NCBI RefSeq assembly: GCF_036250675.1
Contig: NZ_CP109592.1
Coordinates: 4,774,001 to 4,838,000, forward strand
Length of the DNA: 64,000 bases
Origin: Streptomyces sp. NBC_01689
GTDB taxonomy: Bacteria; Actinomycetota; Actinomycetes; Streptomycetales; Streptomycetaceae
Direction of reading: 5' to 3'
The notes beneath the pieces are model-generated. The model had not been told where the DNA came from, ran no database searches, and saw nothing but the letters and a program-made list of their open reading frames with translations. Positions 8,036 through 15,992 of this stretch are shown here, in pieces (within the stretch, counting starts at the first letter, position 1; the number at the start of each line of letters is the position of its first letter). A program made the translations under genes and the position numbers.

Positions 8036-10213
8036 TCAGGAGATGCGGATGGCCGACCAGTTCGTGGCCTTGCCGGCCTGCGACCGGTTGTCGAAGCCGC
8101 CGTGGCCGTTGCCCCGGTTCAGCCAGGCCCGGCCGTCCTTGTCCAGCGAGATCAGGTCGGCCCGGCCGTCCCCGGACAGATCGAGCCCGCCGACCACGTC
8201 CTTGTAGGAGGTGCCCCAGTCCTTGAAGACCAGCGACCGGGACGTGAACGTGCCGGCGCCGGTCCCCCTGAACCGCCACAGCTCGTTCGACGCGTCGATG
8301 GCCAGCAGGTCGTTCTTGCCGTCGCCGTCGAGGTCCCCGGCAGCGATCAGCCTCTTGTACCCGCCGAAACCGGACCCGGCGAGCGAGCGGGCCTTGAAGC
8401 CGCCCGCGCCGTTGTTCGCGTACAGGTACAGCTTCCCGGTCGAGGCGGACCGGGTCAGCAGGTCGGCCCGCCCGTCGCCCGTCACGTCGCCCGGCGAGAC
8501 GACCGCGTCGTACCCGCTCCAGTCCGAGGAGACCTTGACGTGGAACGACAGCTGGTCGGGCAGCCCGCCGCAGATCGTCGGGTAGACGCGGGCCTCACCG
8601 TTCGGGTAGCGGACGAACACGTCGTCGCAGCGGTCGCCGTCGAGGTCGCCGAAGGGCAGCACGAGCGTGCCCGTCGGCCAGCTGCTCGTGCGCTGCCCCG
8701 CGGACAGCTTCGTCGCGTCGCCCGCGTACACCTTCAGCGCGGTGCCGCTACGGCCGAACAGGTCGGCCTTGCCGTCGTCCGTGTAGTCACGCCACTTGGG
8801 CAACGCGCGGCTGGTGGTGGTGGCCTGGTAGACGCCGTCCAGGGCGAAGCTGTTCGTCTCGCTCAGCTTGTACTCGTCCCACAGCACGACGGGCCGGCCG
8901 AGTTCGTCGGCGGCCACCTGGGGCACCCCGGCGAACTGGGCACTCGTCGCGCTCAGTCGCCGCGGGGCGGACCAGGTGCCGCCCTTGAAGACGGCGGCCA
9001 TCGTGTACTCCTCGCCCGAGTAGCCCTCCCGCCACGTCACCGTGACCGTGCCGCCCGAGGTGGCGGCCGCGTCGACCGCGCGTACCTTCTTGTGCGTGGA
9101 GAAGGGCTGCGTGTACTGCTGCCAGGCGCCGGTGGCCGCCGAGCGCACCGCGTACCAGGGGCCGGTCGAGTAGCCCGGCCCGCCGGCGACGAAGAGGTCG
9201 CCGTTGGGCAGGTGGACGGGCGTCGTCATCCCGTACGTGCTGCCGTAGTTGGCGGCGGACCGCGGGGTGCTCCACTGCGTGGCGCCGACGGGCCGGCGCG
9301 TGTGCATGAGGTGCGCGATGTCGTCGTAGAACACGTCGAAGCCGCCCTGTGGATCAGCGAACACCTTCGGGCGCGCCAGGTCCACGCCCGGGACCGGGAA
9401 GCCCTGCACCGCGGTCCAGGCGGACGCGCCGGGGGCCTTCTCCAGGGCGACGACGACCTTGCTCGCCTGCCACTGCCACACCAGCAGGGCGGTGCCGTCC
9501 TTGGCGACCGCCAGGTCCATGGTGGAAATGTCCCGACTGCCGGACGGCGGCTGCTCGTTGAGGTCGGCCGGAGCGGTCCACGCGGCCCGCGGGCCGCTCT
9601 TCTCGGCGGCCTTCACGACACCGGAGACCGACCACACGGCCACCAGTCGGCCGTCGGGGGCGGCCGCCAGGTGGTGGTAGCCCTTCTCGGGGACCGCGGC
9701 GATGTACTCGGGCTCGGAGAAGGCGGTCGCGCCGGGCGCGAGGGTGGCCACCTTCAGCCAGTAGTCGTTGTGGTCGTCGGCACGCTTGGCCCGCCAGACC
9801 AGGCGCACCGAGCCGTCGCCGAGCGAGACGAGCTCGGTGTTGTACCCGCCGGCGTCCGGCCAGGTCTGCGGGGCGAGCCAGCGGGTGCTGCCGGCGGGCC
9901 GGACCCGGGTGGTACGGGAGAGCCCGTCGCCGGTGAGGGAGACGAGGGCGCCGTTCCCGGCCGACTCCAAGGCGTTCACCCCGCCCGAGGAGGAGACGGG
10001 GTCGGGGCTCGGGGCGTGCAGGATGCGGGTGCCCCACGGGCCCGGCGCGTGCGTCTCGACGGTGGCCGGGGCGGTACCGCTGGCCGCGGTGGTGCCGGTG
10101 GCCGCGGGCGCGGCCGGGGCCGCGGCGGTGGTGGCGGCGGCCGGGGCCGCGGCAGCCAGGGCGAGGACTGGCGTGAGCGCGATGCCGAGCACCGCGCGGA
10201 ACTGCGAAGTCAT
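8036..10213 (-). CDS. Secreted FG-GAP/VCBS repeat protein
   Basis: A 725-residue exported protein. A signal peptide covers about residues 1-27 and ends AAPAAA, followed by an Ala/Thr/Pro-rich stretch. The middle (about 60-480) has repeated short beta motifs such as LVWRAKR, AVWSVSG and LVWQWQ, suggestive of a beta-propeller. The last 240 residues hold FG-GAP/VCBS repeats with calcium-loop signatures: DYTDDGKADLFGR, GDLDGDRCDDVFVR, GDVTGDGRADLLTR, GDLDGDGKNDLLAI and LDLSGDGRADLISL. Such proteins are common and mostly uncharacterised in Streptomyces; extracellular binding is the usual inference. The start ATG at 10213 follows a G-run. Its location beside the integrase remnant may make it cargo or may be coincidence. 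Confidence 0.85.
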   Translation of the reverse strand: MTSQFRAVLGIALTPVLALAAAAPAAATTAAAPAAPAATGTTAASGTAPATVETHAPGPWGTRILHAPSPDPVSSSGGVNALESAGNGALVSLTGDGLSRTTRVRPAGSTRWLAPQTWPDAGGYNTELVSLGDGSVRLVWRAKRADDHNDYWLKVATLAPGATAFSEPEYIAAVPEKGYHHLAAAPDGRLVAVWSVSGVVKAAEKSGPRAAWTAPADLNEQPPSGSRDISTMDLAVAKDGTALLVWQWQASKVVVALEKAPGASAWTAVQGFPVPGVDLARPKVFADPQGGFDVFYDDIAHLMHTRRPVGATQWSTPRSAANYGSTYGMTTPVHLPNGDLFVAGGPGYSTGPWYAVRSAATGAWQQYTQPFSTHKKVRAVDAAATSGGTVTVTWREGYSGEEYTMAAVFKGGTWSAPRRLSATSAQFAGVPQVAADELGRPVVLWDEYKLSETNSFALDGVYQATTTSRALPKWRDYTDDGKADLFGRSGTALKVYAGDATKLSAGQRTSSWPTGTLVLPFGDLDGDRCDDVFVRYPNGEARVYPTICGGLPDQLSFHVKVSSDWSGYDAVVSPGDVTGDGRADLLTRSASTGKLYLYANNGAGGFKARSLAGSGFGGYKRLIAAGDLDGDGKNDLLAIDASNELWRFRGTGAGTFTSRSLVFKDWGTSYKDVVGGLDLSGDGRADLISLDKDGRAWLNRGNGHGGFDNRSQAGKATNWSAIRIS

Positions 10214-10979
10214 GGGAATGCCCCCCCGGGCAGGGCGTATCCGGTGGTACGGATTCGCCGAACTGTTCGATCAAGTCAGGCGCAGCGTATATCAGCCAAG
10301 ATCGGCCCACGCGAGGGTTTTCCTCCTCCTGCGCAGAGGGATTCCGCCGGCGCGTCCAGCGGGGCAGCCGGCGGACCCGGGTGTCGTCCGCGAGGCGCAC
10401 CGTGACGTAGTCCCGAGGTGGATCCCGAAGACCTTTGTGCCGACCCCTCACTGTTCGCCGACGTGCAGCCGAGACGAGGAGGCCGCTCTTGGCCACGGGG
10501 CGGCCGGTCATGAACCCGGGTGGACTCCTCTGGACGTAGTTCAACACCCCACCGCCACTGGGGAAAGCGTGTTGGGCGGCGCCCTGATGGCACACCAGCC
10601 AGCTCTGGACGCGGTGCCGAGCGACGGGTTCCAGGCAGGACCTGACTACCGAACCAGTGTCACCTGACGGTTGCGGTGCGCGAATACCAGCTGGACGGCA
10701 TCGTGGTGACCTGCCGTCAGGCATGCCCACACTGCCCCTTGCAGCACTCCTCACCGGACGACACTCCCCCACGTACGAGACTCACTGGCTGCTCGATGAG
10801 TTCACCGCTCGGGACTTCGTGGCGTTCCACCTGGAACCCGATGTCTGGCGCCCTGCGTGCCGGGGAGCCTCGGGGGCGAGGGAGTGGGTAATGACCACAT
10901 ACGTTTCAATCCGCCGCCGGATTGGCCTGTGCCACCCGCGGGATGGATGCCGCCGCCGGACCGGCGGCCCGACGGGCCT
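10214..10979. other. Non-coding or decayed stretch between the VCBS gene and the IS element
   Basis: I see no gene with Streptomyces codon bias here and no recognisable protein fragment. The short frames present are not supported by start sites or by third-position GC. It probably contains the VCBS gene promoter on the left and decayed DNA on the right. Confidence 0.5.
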
Positions 10980-11012
10980 TCCCCCGTGAAGGTGGGCACG
11001 CGGTTATTGATC
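10980..11012. repeat. Left terminal inverted repeat of the IS3 element
   Basis: Pairs with the inverse of 12281-12314. The shared core is GGTGG-x-CACGC, the outermost bases TCCCCC are identical, and one base differs in spacing near the tip. Confidence 0.7.
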
Positions 11013-11907
11013 ACGCGGCGAGCGTGAGCTTAGCGGTGTGGTGTCGGTGTTCGTATTCGTTGGGGCTGAGGTGGCCGTTGGCGGAGTGCCGGCGGCGGGT
11101 GTTGTAGCGGGTCAGCCAGGCGAAGACGGTCCGGCGGCAGGTGGCGGCGTCACCATAGTCGTGGGCGCCCTGGAGGGTCTCGCGTTTCAGGGAGGCGTGG
11201 AAGCTTTCGCAGGCCGCGTTGTCGGCGCTGGTGCCGACCGCGCCCATCGAGCGGGTGACCCCGAGCTGGTCGCAGAGGCCGGCGAAGGCCCGGGATCCGT
11301 ATTGGGCCCCGTGGTCGGAATGGAACACGGCGCCGTCGAGGCGGCCGCGGGTCGAGGCTGCCATCCGTAGCGCGTCGGCGACCAGGCCGGTGCGCATGTG
11401 GTCGGCGATGGACCAGCCGACGACCTTGCGGCTGAAGCAGTCCAGTACGGTCGCGAGATAGAGGAACTCCCCGCCGGCGAGCGGGAGATACGTGATGTCG
11501 CCCATGTACTTCCGTCCCGGATCGGCGGCGGTGAAGTCCCGCTGGAAGAGGTCCGCAACCGGTGAGGCTGCCGGGTCCGGGACAGTGGTGCGCACGCGTC
11601 TGCGCAGGCGGATGCCGGTGATCGAGAACGTCCGCATGATCTGGGCGACCCGCTTTTCGTTGACCCGCCGTCCTTTCTCGCGGAGCTCGGCGGTCACTCG
11701 CGGGGAGCCGTAGGCGCCGCCGGACTCGCCGTGGATCTCGCGGATCTCCTCGGCCAGGATCCGGTCCTTGTGCTGCCGGGCGGCCCGGGCCTCGGCGCCG
11801 GCGAGCCACTTGTAGTAGCTGGACCGGTTCACGTCCAGGACGTGGCAGAGCCGCTTCACCTCGTAGGTGTCCCGGTGGTCGTCGACGAACTGGAAGCGGC
11901 TGATCAC
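11011..11907 (-). CDS. IS3-family transposase OrfB (DDE integrase)
   Basis: A 298-residue rve-superfamily transposase. The N-terminal HTH_21 part contains YGSPRVTAELREKG and the finger VNEKRVAQIMR. The DDE triad is visible as the Asp of YMGDITYL, the Asp of FHSDHGAQY and the Glu of NAACESFHASLKRE, with the expected spacing. The GTG start at 11907 overlaps the orfA stop codon as GTGA, so OrfB could be made by translational coupling or as an OrfAB product through frameshifting; I see no obvious A-rich slippery site. Length and motifs are intact, so the protein may be active. Confidence 0.93.
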   Translation of the reverse strand: MISRFQFVDDHRDTYEVKRLCHVLDVNRSSYYKWLAGAEARAARQHKDRILAEEIREIHGESGGAYGSPRVTAELREKGRRVNEKRVAQIMRTFSITGIRLRRRVRTTVPDPAASPVADLFQRDFTAADPGRKYMGDITYLPLAGGEFLYLATVLDCFSRKVVGWSIADHMRTGLVADALRMAASTRGRLDGAVFHSDHGAQYGSRAFAGLCDQLGVTRSMGAVGTSADNAACESFHASLKRETLQGAHDYGDAATCRRTVFAWLTRYNTRRRHSANGHLSPNEYEHRHHTAKLTLAA

Positions 11908-12248
11908 CAGTTCGTCTCTCCGGCGAAATACTTGGCCGCCTTGCGGAGGATGTCCCGCTCGGTCGCGAGCTTCCGCTCACTCGCCTCGAGCTCGGCCACC
12001 CGGGCCTCCAACTGCCGGATCCGCTCGTCCGGAGCGTCGGAGGGCACCGCCGCCCCCGGTTGGACGGCCGGCTTTGCAGCCGTGGCGGTGACACCGCGGC
12101 GTTCGCGGTCCCGCAGCACCCACTCGCGCAGGGTGGCCCGGTTGATGCCCAGGTCGGCGGCGATGCTCTTGTAGGTGGCCCCGGGTGTGGACTCGTACAG
12201 GGCCACGGCATCGGCCTTGAACTCGTCTGAGTAGTCCTTCATCGCCAT
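11904..12248 (-). CDS. IS3-family transposase OrfA (HTH protein)
   Basis: A 114-residue protein starting MAMKDYSDEFKADAVALY. The HTH_Tnp_1 domain spans roughly residues 4-50 (YKSIAADLGINRATLREWV), followed by a leucine-zipper-like coil from about residue 75 (RIRQLEARVAELEASERKLATE) that mediates oligomerisation in this family. I chose the ATG at 12248 because GGAGGAAG lies twelve bases upstream; the next ATG at 12242 is possible. It provides DNA recognition of the element ends together with OrfB. Confidence 0.9.
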   Translation of the reverse strand: MAMKDYSDEFKADAVALYESTPGATYKSIAADLGINRATLREWVLRDRERRGVTATAAKPAVQPGAAVPSDAPDERIRQLEARVAELEASERKLATERDILRKAAKYFAGETNW

Positions 12249-12280
12249 CGGCGGTGTTCTCGCTTCCTCCGGATCAAGCA

Positions 12281-12314
12281 GATCCAGTATCAGCGTGTCC
12301 ACCACTCAGGGGGA
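12281..12314. repeat. Right terminal inverted repeat of the IS3 element
   Basis: Inverse partner of 10980-11012. It lies upstream of orfA, overlapping its presumed promoter. Confidence 0.7.
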
Positions 12315-12316
12315 GG

Positions 12317-12553
12317 CCCCGACCCCAGTGGCCCTCGTTCGCGTCACGGCGGGTCAACCAGGTCAACAGCCGGAAGGAGTTCTTCCACGCCACCCTGGCG
12401 GAGGTGCGCGACGCGCTGCAACGGTTCGTCGGTCAGCATCTGATCGAGTTCACCGAGGAACCCCCGGCGCTGGAATGGCGGGCCGGCAGGCGCATGGGCG
12501 AAGCCGGTGCGCCCGCCGCAGACGCAGGAGGAGTTACCGCCCGGACAGCATGA
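12317..12553 (+). pseudogene. 3' fragment of a nuclease-like gene, probably GIY-YIG/T5orf172 type, cut by the IS
   Basis: Directly outside the IS an open frame without a start codon runs to a TGA at 12551. It contains FASRRVNQVNSRKEFFHATL and, later, FTEEPPALEWRAGRRM. The pattern RVN-x-VN-x-R-x-EFF followed by an acidic EEP-x-ALEWR tail resembles the C-terminal part of actinobacterial T5orf172/GIY-YIG proteins, as I remember that family. The catalytic GIY-YIG part would lie on the far side of the IS, where I find nothing left. The fragment ends 31 bases before the restriction-endonuclease gene, so both may once have been one defence operon. The family call is tentative; the truncation is clear. 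Confidence 0.45.
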
Positions 12554-12571
12554 GGCGCGGCAGGGCATCAC

Positions 12572-12577
12572 TACGAT
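12572..12577 (+). promoter_or_regulatory. Putative leaderless -10 box (TACGAT) of the restriction-endonuclease gene
   Basis: TACGAT ends seven bases before the ATG at 12585, and no ribosome-binding site is present. If real, the gene keeps its own promoter despite the IS insertion upstream. Confidence 0.45.
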
Positions 12578-12584
12578 CACCGCT

Positions 12585-13478
12585 ATGGACTGGCTGGAGC
12601 GGGCCGCGAAGCTGAGGCAGTGGAGTCGGGACGGGGTGCGGGCGCCGCACAAGCCGTTGCTGCTGCTGTACGCGCTGGGCCGCTTTCAGGCGGACGCCGC
12701 GGACGAGCTGCTGTACAGCGCGGTGGAATCGGATCTGAGGCAACTGCTGGTGGAGTACGGTCCGGCGCGCGCGACCACGCCCGCCTATCCCTTCCACCAC
12801 CTGGTGAGCGACGGGGTATGGGAAGTGCGGACCGGCCGCGGCGCCGGCAGCCCGGGCACCGGAGTGCGGGAACTACGGGCCGGCGGGGCCACCGGGCGGC
12901 TGGCCCAGGACCTCCGGGCCGCGCTTGAGTGCGAACCGTCGCTGCTGGGGCGCATGGCAAGGGTGCTGCTGGATCTGCACTTCCCGCCGTCACTGCACCA
13001 GGACCTGTGCGACGCGGTGGGCCTGGAACTGGAGCTGGCTGAGACCGGCGCTCTGGCAGCGCCCGGGAGGCGACAGCGGGACCGCCGGATGCGCGAGATG
13101 GTGCTGACCGCGTACGAGTACCAGTGCGCCTTCTGCGGCTACGACGGCGTGATCGGCTCGGCGCCTGTCGGCCTGGAGGCTGCACACGTGCGCTGGTGGG
13201 CGTTCGACGGCCCGGACGACGTCGACAACGGCCTGTGCCTGTGCTCGCTGCACCACAAGCTCTTCGACAAGGGAGTCCTCGGCATAGGCGACGGCCATCG
13301 CATCCTGGTCTCGCAGCAATTCATCGGCCGCAGCCAGGCTGCCCGCGAGCATGTCACGGCACTCGCGGGCCGTCCGCTCATAGGTCCGCAACCCGGCATC
13401 TCGCCCGTCGCGGCAGCCCACCGCTCCTGGCACACCAGCCAGGTCTTCCACGGCAGCCCCCGCCCGGCTGCCGCCTGA
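12585..13478 (+). CDS. Probable phosphorothioated-DNA-dependent HNH restriction endonuclease (SprMcrA-like type IV)
   Basis: A 297-residue protein with two domains. Residues 1-150 resemble a sulfur-binding domain: DGVRAPHKPLLLLYALGRF (16-34) and TPAYPFHHLVSDGVWEV (65-81) match the conserved R-APHKPLLLL and YPF-x-x-L-x-xDG-WEV signatures of domains that recognise phosphorothioate-modified DNA. Residues 185-250 form an HNH nuclease: a CAFC knuckle (191-194), H211 in LEAAHVRWW, N225, the CLC pair (228-230) and H233-H234. Known relatives (ScoMcrA, SprMcrA) cut DNA carrying Dnd-type backbone sulfur. The start ATG 12585 is chosen from the domain boundary. The enzyme would exclude phosphorothioated foreign DNA, so the host should lack dnd genes of matching specificity. 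Domain calls are from motif memory. Confidence 0.75.
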   Translation: MDWLERAAKLRQWSRDGVRAPHKPLLLLYALGRFQADAADELLYSAVESDLRQLLVEYGPARATTPAYPFHHLVSDGVWEVRTGRGAGSPGTGVRELRAGGATGRLAQDLRAALECEPSLLGRMARVLLDLHFPPSLHQDLCDAVGLELELAETGALAAPGRRQRDRRMREMVLTAYEYQCAFCGYDGVIGSAPVGLEAAHVRWWAFDGPDDVDNGLCLCSLHHKLFDKGVLGIGDGHRILVSQQFIGRSQAAREHVTALAGRPLIGPQPGISPVAAAHRSWHTSQVFHGSPRPAAA

Positions 13479-13599
13479 CGCCCGCGAGTTGTTCTGTAGC
13501 ACGGCAAGTTCGTGAAGTGTCAGCGGAGTTCACACCGCCGGCGTATGCACCTCCGACCACGCCGGACAGCGTCTCTCCTCCAGATCCACGGCTTGGTCC

Positions 13600-13621
13600 A
13601 ACTGAGTACCCGTACTCAGTT
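13600..13621. promoter_or_regulatory. 22-bp perfect palindrome upstream of the DUF1023 module
   Basis: AACTGAGTAC, two C bases, then GTACTCAGTT. It lies about 130 bases before the first gene of the three-gene module. Perfect dyads of this size in promoter regions are usually operators for dimeric regulators. The remainder of the 13479-13749 spacer has no gene. Confidence 0.5.
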
Positions 13622-13749
13622 GCACTGGTGGCCGACACGGATGAGGCAGGTGACGCGTTATCGCTACTGTGCTTCTCGATCACGAGAGCGCTGCGGCCGC
13701 ATTGTCCCAACCGCTCGGCGGCATCCGACAAGGCATGAGGGGGCCACGC

Positions 13750-14199
13750 ATGGCGTGGGAGGAGTGGGAGCAGCTCAAAGCGGTAGCGGCCGAGCGGCAC
13801 ACAACACAGATGCAGCTCAATCAGCTTCCTGCTGACCCTGGTGGACCCACTGGCGGCACGGACGGGGGCCGCGGCGCGGGAATCCTCAAACACTCGCACG
13901 GGCCGTGGACACGAGCCGCGGGCACCGCCGACGATTTGCGGACGAGCACTGGCAGGTCGAAGACGGAGTTGAGTTCCGCCCATGCCGGTGTAGGCGACGG
14001 ATCAGTGGGACTCGCGAGCATGGGCGTCTTGAAGTCCGTGCTCGCCTCGTGGGAGAGGCGTCTGGGCGCCGTTCGAGATGAGTGCGATGCGCTGGGCCCC
14101 AAGTTGTGCCGGGTGGCTCGGGACATGGGTGAAGTGGACGTCAAGGTGGGCGCCAAGGCCGACTCGGTGAAGGTGGCCGGCAAGGTGAAGGGCGAGTAA
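13750..14199 (+). CDS. Small helical protein preceding a DUF1023 hydrolase (ESX/WXG-like, unassigned)
   Basis: A 149-residue, mostly helical, soluble protein with no signal peptide, starting MAWEEWEQLKAVAAERH. A Gly/Pro-rich break at about 35-55 separates a short N-terminal helix from a helical C-terminal part (SVLASWERRLGAVRDECDALGPKLCRVARDMGEVD). The second half resembles the small partner proteins that precede DUF1023 hydrolases in streptomycetes and recalls WXG100-type substrates, but I do not see a canonical WXG turn. GAGGGGG lies six bases before the ATG at 13750, which decides the start over an ATG at 13735. The hydrolase follows two bases after the stop codon. GC content is lower than in the flanking core genes. 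Confidence 0.65.
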   Translation: MAWEEWEQLKAVAAERHTTQMQLNQLPADPGGPTGGTDGGRGAGILKHSHGPWTRAAGTADDLRTSTGRSKTELSSAHAGVGDGSVGLASMGVLKSVLASWERRLGAVRDECDALGPKLCRVARDMGEVDVKVGAKADSVKVAGKVKGE

Positions 14200-14201
14200 C
14201 C

Positions 14202-15992
14202 ATGGTGTCGACACTGACCTGGCAGCAACTCAGGGATCTCAAACTGTCCGAGCTCTCTGACGCAGCCGATGGCTGGGGCGCGACGTCCCGGCATGCCGAC
14301 TCCGCGCGTGAACAGGTCGACGGCCGGATGGGTGGCCCGCTCGCCAAGACCCAAGAGAGTGAGTCGGCGAACGCCGCGGTGAAGCGACTCAAGCGGCTGA
14401 GCGACAACTACTACTACATCCAGGCCGAGTGCGGGCTCATTCGCGGCAGCGTCGACGGTCTGGCAACGGAATTAGCCACCCAGCGCAATAAACTCCTGGA
14501 GGCTCTGGACGACGCTGCGGCCCTCGGTTACACCGTCAACGAGAACGGCAGTATCGGATATCCCGCCGGTGGGCAGAGCGAGCTGACGGACAAGGAAGTT
14601 CCCGGCGGAACGGCCTACGGCCAGAACGGACGGTTCGATTCGAGCAACCCGAGTCCTTCTTCCGGCAAGGTAGGGCTTTACCAACCCGGCACCGGGGCAG
14701 ACGGAGCCACGTTCGAGAGTCCGAATCCGCATTACGCGAGGGCCATGGACATCGCCGACCGCGTGGCTTACGCCGTGCTCCGCGCTCAAGAGATCGACGT
14801 CCGCTATTCCGGAGCACTGGAGAGACTGAAAGCCACGCCTGGATTGGATTTGGATACCAAGACTTGGGCCGACCTGGCTTCCGATATTGATATTGTTGGC
14901 GCATCCGCGATGCCCTACCTCGAGGACCAAATTCCGCTCGACGAGTCTCCTGCGGACCGCAAGGCCTGGTGGGAGCACCTCACGCCGGACCAACGCCAAG
15001 AATATCTTTCCGCTTTCCCTGGCCTCATCGGAAACCTTGACGGAATTCCGGCCGAAGTTCGCGATCACGCGAACCGTGAGAACCTGAAGGCCCTCATCGC
15101 AAAGCTCGAGGTCCAGGATGACGACCTCTCAAAATCTCAACTCGATGGCCTGAAGGGAATTCAGGAAAAACTCGACGAAGGTGGCAGTCCACCGATGTTC
15201 TTGCTGGGCGTCGGAGACGAGGGGAACGGGCGGGCGATCGTCAGTTACGGAAATCCTGATACCTCAAAAAACGTCTCCGCTTATGTTCCCGGGCTTGGCA
15301 CCAAGCTTGACGGTGACTTCGCGGGTGACACGGTCCGCCGGGCACTGCAGACGCAGAAGGGAGCCTATAAGTACGACCACTCCACTGCTTCCATCGTCTG
15401 GTTGGGCTACGACGCTCCCAACTTCGCCGAGGTAGCATCCACAGGCAACGCAAGTAAGGGTGCTCCCGCTTACCTCAGCTTCATGGAGGGCGTAGAAGCC
15501 ACCAACGAGAACAAGAATCCACACATCACGGCCATCGGGCATTCATACGGCTCCCTCTTGGTGGGAACCGCAGCCCGCGAGCACGGCGGAATCCCAGGCG
15601 TCGACGACATCGTCCTTCTGGGAAGCCCCGGAACGGGTGCACAGACCGCAGGCGAACTCAACGTCGGTAAAGGGCATGTCTTTGCGGCATCGGCCGGGAA
15701 TGATCCGGTTTCCTGGCTTCCGGCCAAAAGTAGCCTTCTTGGCCCTGACCCTGCCATCGTCAATTCGCTGGACGATGAGCGCTGGTTCGGCAGAGACCCC
15801 ACCAGTAAGGAGTTCGGCGCCACACGGATGGAATCAGGGGACGGGCCGCTGCCGCTCCTGCTCTCAGGTGAAGGGATGACACCGGCCCACTCGGGATATT
15901 TTGATCCCGACAGAAATCCCTCAGCGGCCAATAATATCGCCAAGATTGTCGCCGGAAGATCCGATCACATCAAGACGGAAGAACCTCGATGA
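14202..15992 (+). CDS. DUF1023 alpha/beta hydrolase with N-terminal helical domain; contains a TTA codon
   Basis: A 596-residue protein. Residues 1-110 are helical and ESX-like (TWQQLRDLKLSELSDAADGWG at the start). The alpha/beta hydrolase domain covers about 330-590: nucleophile elbow GHSYGS with S448, acid-loop candidate SAGNDPVSWLP, and histidine candidate in PAHSGYFDP near residue 560. No signal peptide is present, so export, if any, would be through a type VII-like route or by a partner. DUF1023 substrates are unknown. Codon 91 (14472-14474) is TTA, the rare leucine codon read by bldA tRNA, so expression should be tied to development. The gene is flanked by its small partner and, with an ATGA overlap, by a lipoprotein. 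Base composition is clearly lower in GC than neighbours, a sign of transfer. Confidence 0.85.
   Translation: MVSTLTWQQLRDLKLSELSDAADGWGATSRHADSAREQVDGRMGGPLAKTQESESANAAVKRLKRLSDNYYYIQAECGLIRGSVDGLATELATQRNKLLEALDDAAALGYTVNENGSIGYPAGGQSELTDKEVPGGTAYGQNGRFDSSNPSPSSGKVGLYQPGTGADGATFESPNPHYARAMDIADRVAYAVLRAQEIDVRYSGALERLKATPGLDLDTKTWADLASDIDIVGASAMPYLEDQIPLDESPADRKAWWEHLTPDQRQEYLSAFPGLIGNLDGIPAEVRDHANRENLKALIAKLEVQDDDLSKSQLDGLKGIQEKLDEGGSPPMFLLGVGDEGNGRAIVSYGNPDTSKNVSAYVPGLGTKLDGDFAGDTVRRALQTQKGAYKYDHSTASIVWLGYDAPNFAEVASTGNASKGAPAYLSFMEGVEATNENKNPHITAIGHSYGSLLVGTAAREHGGIPGVDDIVLLGSPGTGAQTAGELNVGKGHVFAASAGNDPVSWLPAKSSLLGPDPAIVNSLDDERWFGRDPTSKEFGATRMESGDGPLPLLLSGEGMTPAHSGYFDPDRNPSAANNIAKIVAGRSDHIKTEEPR

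Larger units (their letters stand above)
10980..12314 (-). mobile_element. IS3-family insertion sequence
   Basis: About 1.33 kb with two overlapping leftward frames typical of IS3. Imperfect terminal inverted repeats are visible at 10980-11012 and 12281-12314; both read TCCCCC, then TGA, then share GGTGG, CACGC and TG-ATC at corresponding places. The left repeat covers the end of orfB. I see no convincing direct target duplication at the outer ends, so bounds may be off by a few bases or the copy is old. It separates the decayed left stretch from a truncated nuclease-like frame at 12317. Confidence 0.85.

Noticed and set aside
10657..10989. 110-codon frame between the VCBS gene and the IS
   Set aside because: No ribosome-binding site or recognisable family; it runs into the IS terminal repeat and its third-position GC is not that of a gene.
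12254..12316. Part of the rightward frame that extends from the truncated nuclease-like gene into the IS
   Set aside because: These codons lie in the IS terminal repeat and are not part of the original gene.
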